Shown piece by piece: positions 1 to 20,430 of a DNA stretch of 64,000 nucleotides. A model generated the notes under the pieces. The model made no database searches, was not told the DNA's origin, and saw nothing but the letters and a program-made list of their open reading frames with translations. The position numbers and the translations under genes were made by a program. Within the stretch, counting starts at the first letter, position 1. The number at the start of each line of letters is the position of its first letter. Origin of the DNA: Casuarina equisetifolia. Its lineage: Eukaryota > Streptophyta > Magnoliopsida > Fagales > Casuarinaceae. Location: NCBI GenBank assembly GCA_028551475.1, contig CM052357.1:19701931-19765930 (forward strand). The letters are read 5' to 3'.

Positions 1-589
1 TCTGAATTTGATTTTTGCCCTGACATGGGTGAATTGAATTGCAATATAGGAAAAGTCAAATGAAAGATTAGAAAATGGTTTTCATTGAATTGAGGGTTTC
101 AATACAAAACCTAGAAAATATTTCAAATTTGCCTATCAAACTTTGACCCCCATGTCCTTATTTATACTACCCTTTATATCGTTTTTAATGAGAAACTTAG
201 TTAAACCGATACAGTTAAAGAGAAAAACGGAATACAAAAAGAGGAATAAAAAAAATGACATCCATATTTTGCTTGGCTGACTTAGCAAGATATTCTCATA
301 CTTGTTGTGCTTGGATTTTGCATTAAATCATTGCTACCATGGTAACACAAATCAGAGAAAATCTAAAATCGCGTTAATTCAGATGAGGCTAAATCTGCAT
401 TAACCCATCCAAACTATGGCAGCCCAAATATGACCAAATCAGCATTAAATTCGTGGATATCACGGTGGTCTTGGTCTTGATGGGCATTAGTTGGGTGTCG
501 GAATCTACACAATATCATAAACTTCAATGTGATCCTTGATTTCTGGTTGCAGTCCACCGACGTGGCATCTCTCCGTGACAATAACATTT

Positions 590-1275
590 GAGCATTTCAA
601 GCTTTCTAAGGACATAGAATGTAAATTTTTATATAATGATATCGTTAGTACTACTTTATCAGCTTTTTGCTAAGAAAGGTTTGAGTTTTTGATTGAAGTG
701 GACCAAAGACACATGGAATTCGGATCATTAAATCATTTTACCTTATATGCATAGTTAAGATACTTAGACCCAATGGGAGAGTAGTTTTGATAGTTTAATT
801 GACATTCAAAACATTTTTTGAGACTCTATATCTATCTTTTAGACTTAAATAGGAAATGAGATAAAGTCATATGATGCTTACCCACTTCAATGGTTTGGGG
901 TCTTGGTGGAACAGTGCTATGCCTGTTCAGAGTCAAAAGACATTAATGAGCCTTCTGTGTCCATCCAATAGAATGGCTCACTTTAATATTGGTAGGTGTT
1001 TCTCCCAGAAAAGAGGCTTACAGTAAATCTATTGACATTAATGAGCCTTCTATGTCCATCCAACACAATGGCTCACTTTAATATTGGTACGTATTTCTCC
1101 CATAAAAGACACCTACAGTAAATCTATTGACAGAATAAGTTCCTCCAGAGTTCTTTTATACTTCACCGACAATCTTACTGTTGACGTACAATATAAGCAT
1201 TTCAAGACTTTTAAAGGATAAAGAATTCAAATTTTGGTGTAATCGTGCTGTCATTATTACTTTATCAGCTTGTTG
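590..1275. repeat. Diverged duplicated promoter-region block (two copies)
   Basis: Positions 590-675 and 1193-1275 both read approximately gcatttcaag ... aaggacatagaatgtaaattt ... actttatcagctt, with indels. A third version lies at 9976-10075 (gtgtttcaag ... aataaagaatgt ... gtaaattttggtg). The copies are ~600 bp apart within this region. They are degenerate, so boundaries are approximate. Confidence 0.6.
939..1128. repeat. ~95-bp tandem duplication, two units
   Basis: The stretch starting gacattaatgagccttct at 939 restarts at 1034 with only scattered substitutions, giving two units of about 95 bp that share the landmarks ggctcactttaatattggta and acagtaaatctattgac. It lies ~530 bp upstream of the first kinase start codon. 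No counterpart of the doubled unit is evident upstream of the second kinase. Confidence 0.85.
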
Positions 1276-1494
1276 TTAAGTTGGAGTTTTGAGCGTAGTC
1301 ATCCATAATTTATGGAAGCAAAAATTCTTTTATCATTCACGATTTGTGGATAGTTATAAGTAATATTTGGAAACTTTGATGGGATTAAAGATTCCCATAT
1401 GTAGTCTTCAAGATTCTTTTATCATTCACAGTTCTCATCTCACCAATACCTTAAAGTTTTGGTGGCCAATTGTGGGGTCCAGTTACTTGCAATG

Positions 1495-1655
1495 CGCTCC
1501 ACGATGGGAGACCTACTAGGACAGCCCGCTAACGAGGGGCCCACGTTTTCGAACATTAATTCCCGATTGAGACAATACATACGCAGTAGGACCTAAATAG
1601 AGCTATAATATACCAGCATCAACCAATTCTGCTCCTAACCTCTCCGTCCCTGATC
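1495..1655 (+). promoter_or_regulatory. Putative core promoter/5' UTR of first receptor kinase
   Basis: This block aligns with 10255-10406 in front of the second kinase: both carry cgattgagac followed by a cgcagtagga-like stretch, and both end ccctgatcatgaatt across the start codon. A TATA-like ctataatata sits at 1603-1612, about 45 bases before the start codon. Transcription start is not known. The conservation between the two genes is what is seen; promoter function is inferred. Confidence 0.45.
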
Positions 1656-5456
<3,801 letters not shown>

Positions 5457-5663
5457 AGTCTACTCTCTCATCTCTGCGCCTTAGGATTTGCCATGGTCTG
5501 CTCTTGTCGCTTGTAATATTTGATCTATAGCTATGAAAAGGTCCTTTGTAAGGCCATAATAGTGATTAATGCTATAGTAGTGGAGTAACGTGGTCAAGTA
5601 GAATTATGGTTTCTCTTTAACTACTTGCTAGTTTAAATGGAATTACAATAAGAGATTCTAATG

Positions 5664-6616
5664 ACAAGAGCTATAATCTTTTCACCTGGTTTTTATTTGA
5701 ATATCAAATAAAGCTGGGAATTTCTTAGGTTTGACATGGATGTAATGATACTCTCAAACTATATAAATCCATGTTATTTAGTTTGATTCTCTATGATTGC
5801 TTGTTGTTTTGGGGTATTTGTCCTGTTTATTGATATTTTGATGCTTTGATTACTCAAACTAGTGTCACCAAATAAACAATACGAAGCATAATGCCATTGA
5901 CGAAGAGCTGTGATTTTTTCACCTGGTTTTATTTGAACATCAAATCAAACTGGAAATTTCTTAAGTTTGTCATAGATGTGATGACAATCTCAAACTATAT
6001 AAATCCCTGTTTTTTAGTTTGGTTCTCTATGATTGCTTGCCGTTTTGGTGGTATTTGTCCTATTTAGTGATATTTTGATGCTTTGATTACTCAAACTATT
6101 GTCATCAAATAAACAATATGAAGCATAATGCCATTGACGAAGAGCTATGATTTCTTCACTTCGTTTTTATTTGAATATCAAATCAAACTGGAAATTTCTT
6201 AGGTTTGACATGGATGTGATGATAATCTCAAACTATATAAATCCATATTTTTTTAGTTTGATTCTCTATGATTGCTTTTTGTTTTGGTGGTATTTGTCCT
6301 ATTTATTGATATTGTGATGCTTTGATTACTCAAACTAGTGTCACCGGATAAAAAATACAAATCGTAATCCCATTGACGAAGAGCTATAATTTTTTTCACC
6401 TGGTTTTTATTTGAATATCAAATCAAACTAAGAATTTCTTAGGTTTGACATGGATGTGATGATAATCCCAAACTATATAAATCCGTGTTTTTTAGCTTGG
6501 TTCTCTGTGATTGCTTGTTGTTTAGTTGATATTTGTCTTGTTTATTGATATTTTGATGCTTTGATTACTCAAACCAGTGTCACCGGATAAACAATACAAA
6601 ACATGATGCCATGGAC
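5664..6616. repeat. ~238-bp minisatellite, four units, 3' of kinase copy 1
   Basis: The landmark aagagct followed by a ttttcacctggtttttattt-like stretch occurs at 5666, 5903, 6140 and 6379 (spacings 237, 237, 239). A degenerate fifth start follows near 6617. Each unit also carries tcaaactatataaatcc, attgctt(g/t)(t/c)(t/c)gtttt and tgatgctttgattactcaaac. The array begins ~200 bases after the stop codon, so the 3' UTR may reach into it. Nothing like it follows the second kinase gene. No open frame persists through the units. Confidence 0.9.
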
Positions 6617-9600
6617 CAAGCAACGTCAATCTTCCCTCAATCATGCCAATGTAATGAAATGGACGATCCAATTTTGGGCTGCTTTTACTAGATCTAGGCC
6701 CGAAAGACCTTTTCAAGTCACAAGGGATGCATTTCGTAGATGATTTTTCAAAAGTAAGCAAGTTTACGGAAAAATATTATAAAAAGCCCCAAGTGTAATC
6801 CAAAAGTTAATAATGAGCAAAGGAGAGCAAATTTACATTAAGAGATTAATAAAGGATGGCATTGCCAAAGATTTAAGTGTAAAACTTTTGTCCTTAATAC
6901 TAAGTATATTTAAAAGGCTTAAAATTGAAAAAAAAAAAGTTAAAGAAGATTAGTTTAAACTTTAATACATGTTAGAAAATTAAATTTCAAGCCAAAACCA
7001 GTTTATAAATAAGAGAAACAAATCCTTATTTAAATATTATCGACAAATCACATCTTTCCACAAATAAGTTCAAAAGTAGCAAATAGAATTGTGTAATAGG
7101 GAGGTAAATGTCTGTAAATACTACCATCCACTGCATGCTAATTTAGTTTATGAAAGGATAATAATGCCTTCCTCAAGCTCATGATTAGACAATACCTATA
7201 ATCTGTAATAGGAGAAGACATGAATTAACAAAATCGATTACATCAAAAATGTTGGTTTCATATCTTCTCTAAGCAATTCTTGGAGACGGCCTCATGCATG
7301 ACATTGATGTCAAATAAGAAATAGAAGAGGTGATATTTACAACATGGGCAAGAGATTTATATCAAAATTATGTGCAAAAAAATCATCCACAAGAAAATAG
7401 GAGTTCGTGATTACAAAGTTGGATGTCTTTCTCATTGTTAGTTTCTATATACTCCAATGTACTTCAGTTAATAAAAACCTAACCTAACCTACCCCTCAAT
7501 TTTAAAAAAATAGCCCATCTAACTCCATGAGAGCGAGTGTTGATAATAAGCACGCCTATGACACCATGATAGCGTCACTCCCATCACACGGGAAACGGCC
7601 AAGCATTCCAGAACTGCGATAGATTGAACCATAATGCATTTCAGGTGCTACTAGCATCAATTTTCAATCTGCAAGAAATGAAGTCCTGACCATCATCAGG
7701 AACAGAGACTTGACTCCTGAGTGGCTCCACGAAGATCAGGCCTCATTTTAGGTAGCAGTAATGGACGTTTTTCAACCACAGAAGAAAGGCAATCCTAAAA
7801 GATGCTATAATCAATGTTTCAGATCTGGCATTTATGGACAGAAGAAAAACCATTGGATACGGTCCACAACTTGCCTTACCTTTGGGTCAATCAAGTTGGG
7901 ATGCACAAAAGGTTGGCTCTCGCAGGACAAGGACAGGCGACCGCCGAGTAAGAAGACAACCTTTTCCGCTATGGATTATCTGCAGCAGAACAGTACGCAT
8001 TCGTCGAGGAATGTAAGAGCTGCAACTGACTATGCTGCTTAAGCATATGCATCCTACACGTAAAAGCACAGGCTGCAAGTTGTCTGTGTTATATATGAAG
8101 GCAGGAACTGTAGTACTAAGCTCAAATTGAATAGCTAAAACGCTCTTAGTGGGTTTAAAGGCTGGGTTCATGGAAAGATGACATTGTAACTTCGAAAAGG
8201 ACGGAACCACAGTATGAAAGAAATCACGAAATCCATGAAAAACTAATAATTTATAATGAGCTAAATTGTTAGATCAAAACAGCTTTTGGTAGTTTAGAAT
8301 GTTCACATAAAAATATAGCAAATATAGAATCCAATACTAAAATATGCAAGTAGAAACTATGCACTGGCATGTTAATTAAAATCTTAATTATGCTAAAGGA
8401 AGATTTCCAAAATGCAGTAAATGTGGTACTTCCAATACTAATATTCGTCCACAATTTATTCTCTTATTTGTTTTGGCCAAATTATTTTCTGTTTTATAAG
8501 TCATAGACCATGGACAGATCCAGTTAAAGCCCAAGAACCAAAAATAAAGTTAAGGCTAGATTCGAGACTTATTATTTCAAAAACATATTATACCTAATGC
8601 ACGGAATAATTTACTCAAAACATTAGCAGTCCAGTAAACAAACTCTAAGTTCTGAATTCATTGTCACAAATGATTTCCTATCTTTTAGGGAAAAAAAAAA
8701 AAAGAAAGAAAGAAAGAAAGATCATCGTTGTTCGAAATTGCTAAAAGAAATACCAAAATCTATTTAAGCTTTTAGGGAGATATTTAGAGAGAGCAAAAAA
8801 AAAAATCCTATCATCTTTGTTCGTATATGACCTTAGTTCATATGTTTTTCACCTAAGAAAATCATTAAAAAAATTGCCTAAGAAAAAAAAAAAAGCACGC
8901 TACCATCACTTCTAATACTATATCAACAAGTAAAAACTCCTTGATGTTTGAATTGAATGACCAAATAATTAGTTTATGAATAAAAAATACTTAGATATGA
9001 ATTAGAGTTGTTAAATCCAGAACTTATTAGTCAATAGAGCTAACAGAGGCTAATTAAAATGAAGCTAATCAAAAGAAAGCATGGTTAATTACTGTACATT
9101 ATGCAAATACGCACAAAAGTATATATAATTGTGTATTGATATGCATATTACACACATTTTTCTCAAACAAAACAATGCAATATTCTATTCTAAAAAGTAT
9201 TATTATTTTCTTCACGAAATGTTGTTAAATTAAAATAAAAATTATCAACTTTTTTCTGATGAAAATGTCTGTAATTTTTTGTCCTCTAATCTAACTTGCA
9301 AAGATGATAAATAAAATATTTTAGAAAGTAAGGAAAATAGCATCACCCTTTTGCCAACTCTTGTACCTTAACAATAAGATAATTAGGGACGATAGTAACA
9401 ATCCTTCCCAGCTCTAACAGACTATGTAAGCAAAGTGAATTATATATCTTTATAAACACACATCAACACGTATACTTTATGTTATGTATTGTTACATTAT
9501 AGTTGGATAATTCTAAACTTTATTTTCTTTTAGATGATGTCATAATATTAAGATATGCTCCTATGCTTTTGTATTTTTTCATTTATATCTTAATAAACTT

Positions 9601-9700
9601 ACATATTCATAAATATATAAATAAATAAATTGTATATCATTTCAATAGAAATTAGAGATACTTAGACTTTTGCGGGAGAGCAAATTCGGTACTTAAAAAA
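6617..9700. other. Intergenic, AT-rich, no supportable gene
   Basis: Very AT-rich sequence with homopolymer runs and an A/AAAG run at 8690-8720. I see no gene of recognisable family on either strand. One short open stretch (7640-8045) is listed separately as a weak candidate. Confidence 0.6.
7640..8045 (+). other. Unrecognised possible gene fragment
   Basis: Less AT-rich than its surroundings, with two overlapping open frames. A 93-codon frame at 7761-8042 ends RAATDYAA and includes QDKDRRPPSKK. Just upstream, an acceptor-like tttcag is followed by an open stretch including NRDLTPEWLHEDQ up to a stop near 7750. I do not recognise either peptide. It may be a decayed exon or chance open frames. 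Confidence 0.15.
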
Positions 9701-9704
9701 TTTC

Positions 9705-10406
9705 AAATCTAAGTCTCTTTATGATTATCATAATGAGACACAAAATCATATGATATGGTGTTTACTCCCTCAAATACCCAGAGTCCTAGTGGACCAGTGC
9801 CATGGCAGCAAAGGGTTGAGATGACACTTGTAAGCCATCGAATCCACCCAACCCAACCACTTCCTTTAATATTTTGCAAATTCCCTACCGGAGAGGAGAT
9901 GCCCAACAAATTTCTTGAAACTGGTACCCTCAGCTTATTTTGTACTTTACTTTCAATCTTACTATTCAAATAAAATTTGAGTGTTTCAAGTTTTCAGCAA
10001 TAAAGAATGTGAAACCAGATAAGGAACGTAAATTTTGGTGTGATGATATTGTTGCTAATTATATCTTAACCAACACGTTTATTTTCACGAGTGGATGTGG
10101 CATTTGACATGGATTACGACCCGTAAGCTTTTCAACTAAACTCAAGACTTTGTGACGGAAAGGTTGACTTTTCCATGACAAATGTGGAAATTTTGGCAAG
10201 TGGTAGCATGCAAGTAAGGGCGCTAGATTCATACCTTCACTTCATCGAAATTTTGGTGGACAATTTGAACGCCATGGAGACTAGCAGCAGACTCCGTCAA
10301 CGGGGGCCTACGTTTAAGAGTTTATTTCACGATTGAGACTATTCGTATGCAGTAGGATATCAATGAGGATCTCACATAGTTGCATCAACCGAGTCCGTCC
10401 CTGATC
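9705..10406 (+). promoter_or_regulatory. Upstream region of second receptor kinase, paralogous to copy 1 promoter
   Basis: Blocks here match the flank of copy 1. 9725-9800 (atgagacacaaaatcatatgat ... tggaccagtgccatgg) corresponds to 857-930; 9976-10075 corresponds to 1193-1275 and 590-675; 10255-10406 corresponds to 1495-1655. The duplication therefore took at least ~0.8 kb of 5' flank with the gene. Promoter function is inferred from position and conservation only. Confidence 0.5.
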
Positions 10407-14402
<3,996 letters not shown>

Positions 14403-16767
14403 AGTGTGCCCTCTTATTTCCTTGCCTTGGAATTTGTTGTGGTCTGCTCTCGTTCCTTGGACTCTCTAATCTCTAGATTTTAAGATGTCCTCTTTGTTTA
14501 CAAGTGTTGAGTAACATAGTACTCCTAAGTTATGTTATGCATATTTGGCTAAGTTGTCGATATTTGGCTAGAAATACGTTGTATACATCCTTTACTTGCA
14601 CCCAAGGTTTCCTTGAAACGGGGAATAATTTTGGTGGGTGTGCTATGCCTATTCTCATTTGTATAGGTCGCGGGAGTATGGCTGCTAAGGATTTCTGCAC
14701 GTTGCTTTGTGATGGAGGAAGAAGGAGATTGGGCAGCCGCAACAAGAAATTAAACTAATTTATGTAGTCAATTAAATAGGTTTGCAATTTTTGTTGTTTG
14801 TGGTATTGTATTAGTAAGTGTTGGAACTTTTGTGAGAAGTTTACTCTGTTTGTTAGAATCAAGCGTTACATTTACTTGTAATCCTATGTTTGAATTAATG
14901 TATTTTGAATCTTTTGCGAAGTCTTATCTTACTACAGTTTGTTGTTAGTCCAGTTTGTCTATTGCCCAAACACATCAATAGTTTGCTGTCCATTGGGTCC
15001 TCTGTTCTACCAAAGTGTCAGTCCTGTTTTCTGAATAAGCTGAGACTGCATGGTCATATAAGCCTTTTTCGGTTTCAAAATTGTAACCATTTAAATATCA
15101 AACGATGAAATTAAACTTCGTGAAGGCATTTGAGTTAACATTGAATTACTTGTATGCTTTTTTTGTTTTTTTCACTGATCGAGATAGTCTTTTAGTTTCA
15201 AGCTTTGAGTTGTAGATCGTAACTCCAACTGATACATGAAAACTACACCATTTCCATATTCTATTGATCTATAACTTGTAGATCATTGTGAACTACTCAT
15301 TTTGGATAGCCCCCATCTCCAACAATGATCAACCAGCCAATAATGTTGGCTATCTCAACTATATCTCCTAGGAAGTTCAAAATTATTTTCAAAGGAAACC
15401 AGCAGTTGCATGCTCGCAACTAGCTGAAGGGGAAGCTCCTTCACTAAACAAAACAATTATGAAAATGATTCACTCACGAATCCATTCCTATTAATTAGAT
15501 AGTTATATACCTCAAATAAATTAGGAAACTCATGTTCTCAAAGAGTATGATTTTTTTCTCAGTTCAAAGGAATTGAAGGATATGTAAACAAGAAGATAAA
15601 TAATTACATTCTAATATCATCATAAAGTATCATATTCTAAAATAACTTAGTGAATTAGCATTTTTGTGTTTTTTCATATAGTTGAGTGATCCATTAAGAT
15701 GACCTATTGAACACGATAAATCCAAACAAAGTTGGCTTGGCTTGCCATAGTGAGTAGTGTTGGACATAGAAGGTAATGGAAACACGATCTATTTGTAACG
15801 GGAGTAGCTTACTTTTTAATTCAACAGTTTTCTAGATGTCTTCAACTACCTTGCAGTCTGTTTTTAGAAACTAGTGACATCGGATAACAAGGCGGAACCT
15901 GTGAAGCTAGTGAAACCAATATGCTATATGGATTTTAGCCATACTTCAATTTATGACAAGAAGATGTTTGCGGGTATTTTTTATTTTATCTAAGTCTCTG
16001 TATTTAAAGGGTTTTGCTCTATAGTAGAACTTGAGCAACTAGAACCTTTGTATCCTTGTTTTGTTATGTACCGTTTTCACTCTTTTGTAAGCTTTATTGC
16101 TTTCTAGTTTTTTATTTCTTCAATGAATGAACTAATTTGGTTTAGCTAACTCCTTGTAGTTCATTTATAAAGTTATTTGCTCTCTATTCTATTTCCAAAC
16201 AACAATTTGTGTCCTTTTTTTGGCCCATGAAAGTACTGTCAAGTCGAAGGACAACAATAGAGTTGGAACAAATGCCAAATAAGCTATAAAAAGGTGGTAG
16301 ATAATGGCTAGAGATACCATCCATAAAAGTAGATTCTTAGATATGATGAAAATTAAAAAAGGTATAGTTAGATTGTGATAATGGTATTAATGATTGCCAA
16401 TGGACAACAACTAACAATTTACCAATAATATAGCAAAGATAGACAATAGACTATTGATATTGTAGCCAATAATTGTTGGTAAGAATGATTAGGGCTAAAG
16501 GTGGCAAATGACTATAGATGAAGCATGTTAAAAATATGCAATAATTATATAAGTATTTTGATGATGACAAATAATGAAAAATAATGTATTCATTTAAATT
16601 TTAATATTGTACAATAACAAAAACAAAAGTGTGGCAAAAATATTATAATACCTTTGATATTATGATTAAACCAAGCATCCCATATAGGAATAAATTATTC
16701 CCTATAGAAATTCTTAAAGTTGTCCATGAGTTCATAAGAAGAGAAGAAATGAGACAAGACACTTAAA
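14403..16767. other. Intergenic downstream of kinase copy 2
   Basis: The first ~200-300 bases are probably the 3' UTR. The rest is AT-rich with only short, unrecognised open frames (for example 14504-14758). I see no repeat array matching that behind copy 1. Confidence 0.55.
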
Positions 16768-18660
16768 TGTGACAGACCTAGAGTGGATGTCTACCTAGCA
16801 CTTACCCTTAAGGGGGAGGTTTGGTCAGCCTCTCACTTTATTAGTAACTAATGAAATGAATGAAAAATGACAACATTTAACTCAAAAAGACATCTTATTT
16901 CTTGAAATAGAAGGTATTAGACACTCATTGTTATGATCCAAAGCCATATTTTATTATTAACATAGAATGTAGCTTTTGTGGAGTCTGTCATCATAAATAA
17001 TATAACTTCTGTGGGAGGCTATCACCAATATCAACATCATACAAGGACATTAGACCAAGAAGAACACTCCAAAATATCCAACATCTAAGGATCTTTCCAT
17101 TCTTCTCCTACCCTTCCCTTATATGTCCCTATTCCGAGCTTGGGTTTCTTTATCACAACTCTTACCCCCTTAAAAAGAATCTTGCCCACAAGGTTCCATC
17201 ACAAAATATTCTTAATACCCAAGGCCTAACTAAAGAACTTAAACACTACAAGCCTAAAACAAACTAAAGCCTAAAGAAAAATAAATGAGAAACCCAAAAC
17301 AAAAGGGTATTCTTGTCCTTTTAACAAAAAAAAAAAGCTCACTTGTGACATTCTAGTAACCTTCCCCAGGTGAAAGAAAAAGGCTCTAGTGAGTAGCTAG
17401 CTAGATAGATCAAGCAATGGCTGTTCACAAGGGACTGCGTGTGTAGCCTCATTCGGTGCCTTGTTGCTTAAATTGTTTACTCCACATTTTTATTACTTCT
17501 TGCCCAAAGTTTGATTTCCACCTCTTCTCCACCATGTCCTCCAATCTTCTTCTTTAGGCATCGTGGTTAGCGTTGTTGGTCACTTAATCTCTACTTTCTT
17601 TTGTGTTTTACAGTGAGTCTGCTCATAGCCTAAAGTTTCATCTTCTTTCTAGCGATTCGGTCTAATGGTTGCTTGTCAAGGACTATAGACAATGGTCACG
17701 CTTCCTCTAATTTTGGTTCACGATCATTGATGCCTCCAAAACTTGACCTTAACCCTATAGTATCTTCCTTCTTTTTAGTCTTCTAATTCTTCTTTATTTT
17801 TCATTTTGACACCCTTGAAAGAACCAAAACTAGATCATTTGTTTATTTCATCTATAAGAATATATTAATGGTAGATTTAACTTCCTATCAATCTTTACAA
17901 GCATGTTTAGCATTGCACCAATGATGGATGAAGATAGATCAACCATCTTTGAGTTCAATAAACCTGAATTTGATATCAAATTATTATAATCCAAAGTTAT
18001 ATTTTATCATTAACATAGAATGCAACTTCTATGAAGGTTGCCATTATACATTACATAACTTCTATAGGAGGCAATCACCAATATCAACGTCATACAAGAA
18101 CAATGGACCCAAGAGAACACTCCAAAATATACAACAACCAAAGTATGATCTCAATGGCCAAAGTAATTTACTCCTACCTCTCCCTTTTATATACCTATTC
18201 TAGGCTTGGGTTTCTCTACATAGCAATAAACCCATAACATTAATGCATTTCAAAATATGACCTCAATGGCCACTAGCAGCCACTTATCACCTCTTTAGTT
18301 GTGATTTTTAAAAATTTTAATTTATTGCCTTCCCATTTAATACAAGAAGCTTAATGATTGTAAGGATGTAATGTTCACACATTATGTGGCCCATTAATGC
18401 CTAATAGTGCCTTCACACCAAAACATGCACATGGGCACACATTTAGGCTTTTCAATGCTTATGCACACTTATAAGAATGCTCTAATGTGCAAAATGTCCT
18501 TCGGCCTTGGTTAAGTTGGGTTGAGTATAATCCCCCCTGCATCATCAAGCCTTCATGTTGTTACTCAACTGATCCTCCTTAAATCCACATGCATAGTACT
18601 TAGTTTGATTCAAGATATAACCTTTTTTTTTTCCACTCTCTAGAAAGCTAATACTTAACT
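16768..18660. repeat. Composite ancient repeat, copy 1 (LTR-retrotransposon debris)
   Basis: Three segments recur elsewhere in the window. Segment A at 16768-16925 (acctagcacttacccttaa ... ggtttggtcagcctct) resembles 20455-20560. Segment B at 16929-17165 (atccaaagccatattttatt ... gcttgggtttct) recurs in direct orientation at 17979-18232. Segment C at 18253-18640 (gacctcaatggcca ... tccttaaatccacatgca) resembles 20831-20957 joined to 22298-22540. All copies are well diverged with no intact coding sequence. This looks like LTR-element wreckage, but I cannot place LTR ends confidently. Confidence 0.55.
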
Positions 18661-20430
18661 TAGTGATTTGTTAATACTTGTGTTAGCTTCTTTGATTCCA
18701 CCTCCCTAGTTGGTCCACTTTTCTTATGAACCTTGTCACAATTAATGGTTAGTGGTTTCTCTTATAAGCAATTTCTTACTTAAATTTTTTACACCATGAA
18801 GTCTTCCAAGGCATACCTTTTAACTTTCTTGGAGTTATTTTCCCCACAACATGACCACCCTTAATAACTCATGACTCACTTGTGAACTTAGTGGTATTGA
18901 GAATGAGTGTTTTGCATAGCCCAAATAAGTGTTGGTGTTGTTAAGCGCACAAGCTTTTTAAACAACAAATAGTAACTAATCCTAATTTGCACCATAGCTT
19001 GCTCGTTAAACTTTCTTTATAGTTGGCAAGTAGTGAACATCACAACAATTGCCCCCAACATTCCTTCCACAAAAGGCTTAACCTTTGAGTAAGGCATCCA
19101 CATTTGGGTGATAATGTTCATCCTTCCTAGATATAATGGCTTTTCTAGCTAGCAATGCCTCCCCATTCACATCATTCTTCATTTCTAGATTGATTAAATG
19201 AAATATTTTATAATTCAATTTGAAAACCTCTTTAAACCTAAGAAGATTAGAACCCCCTCCACCTTTCTTGTTAAAGCAAAGTACAATTTTGTATAGTACT
19301 TTCCTTTCATCATTCTATTGCAAACCTCATGCAAGATTGACATAAAACCAATCTCTCATGCATTTTAGCCTCCTTTCCACCTTCATCTTTTAGCAAAGAT
19401 CCTCCCCTTCAACATAAGGATTCAAAGTTAGTTCCTTGCCTTTCCCATTATTCCTTATATAAATAACTTTGCAACCTCACCTAGCTACCTATGTAACAAC
19501 ATTTTGCACATGGCCACTTTAAAGCCTTTAATAAGCCAAAAAAGTGGTTCCTAACTCTTTCATGGACTAACTCTATCCCCAAGTGGCAACTTAACTTACA
19601 CAGTAACTACTTTAAGAAGAAAACTACCTCTTTCCTAACTTTTTCACCTAGGTTTTAGCCTTACAATTACCGATGGCCATTTTCTTCTTCTAGGGGCTTT
19701 CATGTTCTCCTTCTTAACTTCATCATTCTTCCTTAAGACCATAATAAGGTGGCCTCATCATTAGGTAAAGGGGATAGGTTGGTTCTTAGACCCCTTTCTC
19801 CATGATCTCATGGCTTATAGCTTTTTAAAGAGGACTTGTAGTAACTGTGTAAGGTCCATTTTGGTTTTCAATTCTACCCAACTTTCCAACAACAATAAAA
19901 GGAGTTCAAAAATAATATCATTTACAATTCCTATTTACGTCAAGCATTCCTCCTCTCTAGGCTTTACTTTTATCACTAGGACTTTGACAAGTCCCTTGCC
20001 TTAGATTCCCACTAATGTTTCCTTCAAAGCTCTCTTATTTAGAGGAACTCCCTACATTCTAACAATTGGTGTGACCCTTCATAATGGCAAAATGCGATAA
20101 GGATTGTTGTTCTTTTTTTGCTCTAACTTTTCTTTTTTTTTTTGCCTTCTTCCTTTACCTTTAGTTAACATTAAGGGTAGCAACATGTATAAATCCCTCA
20201 TGCCACACATCATGGTGACAGTACTCCATTGCAATCCAATCATCTATCCATTAAGTCCTTCAGCTTTTGCTTTAATGGAGAGTTCAAGTCTGCAAGGAGT
20301 TAGAGTTGAATTATACCATCCTTTTCTCCAATGAGAAATATGCACTCACTCAGTCAAGGACCTTCATCTTTACCATTATAATTCAGCTCACTTTGCCTTC
20401 ATGTGATGGTTTGCTGTAATACTACACTAC
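18661..20430. other. Non-coding interval between the two composite repeat copies
   Basis: CT-rich on this strand with many stop codons in all frames; only short open frames such as 19810-20004. It could be the decayed internal part of an element whose flanks are the repeats on either side, read on the minus strand, but I found no recognisable protease, reverse transcriptase or integrase motif. Confidence 0.35.

Larger units (their letters stand above)
1..1655. other. Intergenic region upstream of the first receptor kinase
   Basis: No supportable coding region. AT-rich sequence holding a ~95-bp tandem duplication (939-1128) and two diverged copies of a longer block (about 590-675 and 1193-1275) that recurs upstream of the second kinase gene (about 9976-10075). 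The last ~160 bases match the DNA just upstream of the second kinase and probably contain the core promoter and 5' UTR. Confidence 0.7.

Noticed and set aside
7470..7495. aacctaacctaacctac as an interstitial telomere
   Set aside because: The plant telomere unit is CCCTAAA; this is a short CCTAA run with only about three units.
10380..10406. Upstream in-frame ATG for kinase copy 2
   Set aside because: Copy 1 starts at the position equivalent to 10407 and the extra nine residues would precede the signal peptide.
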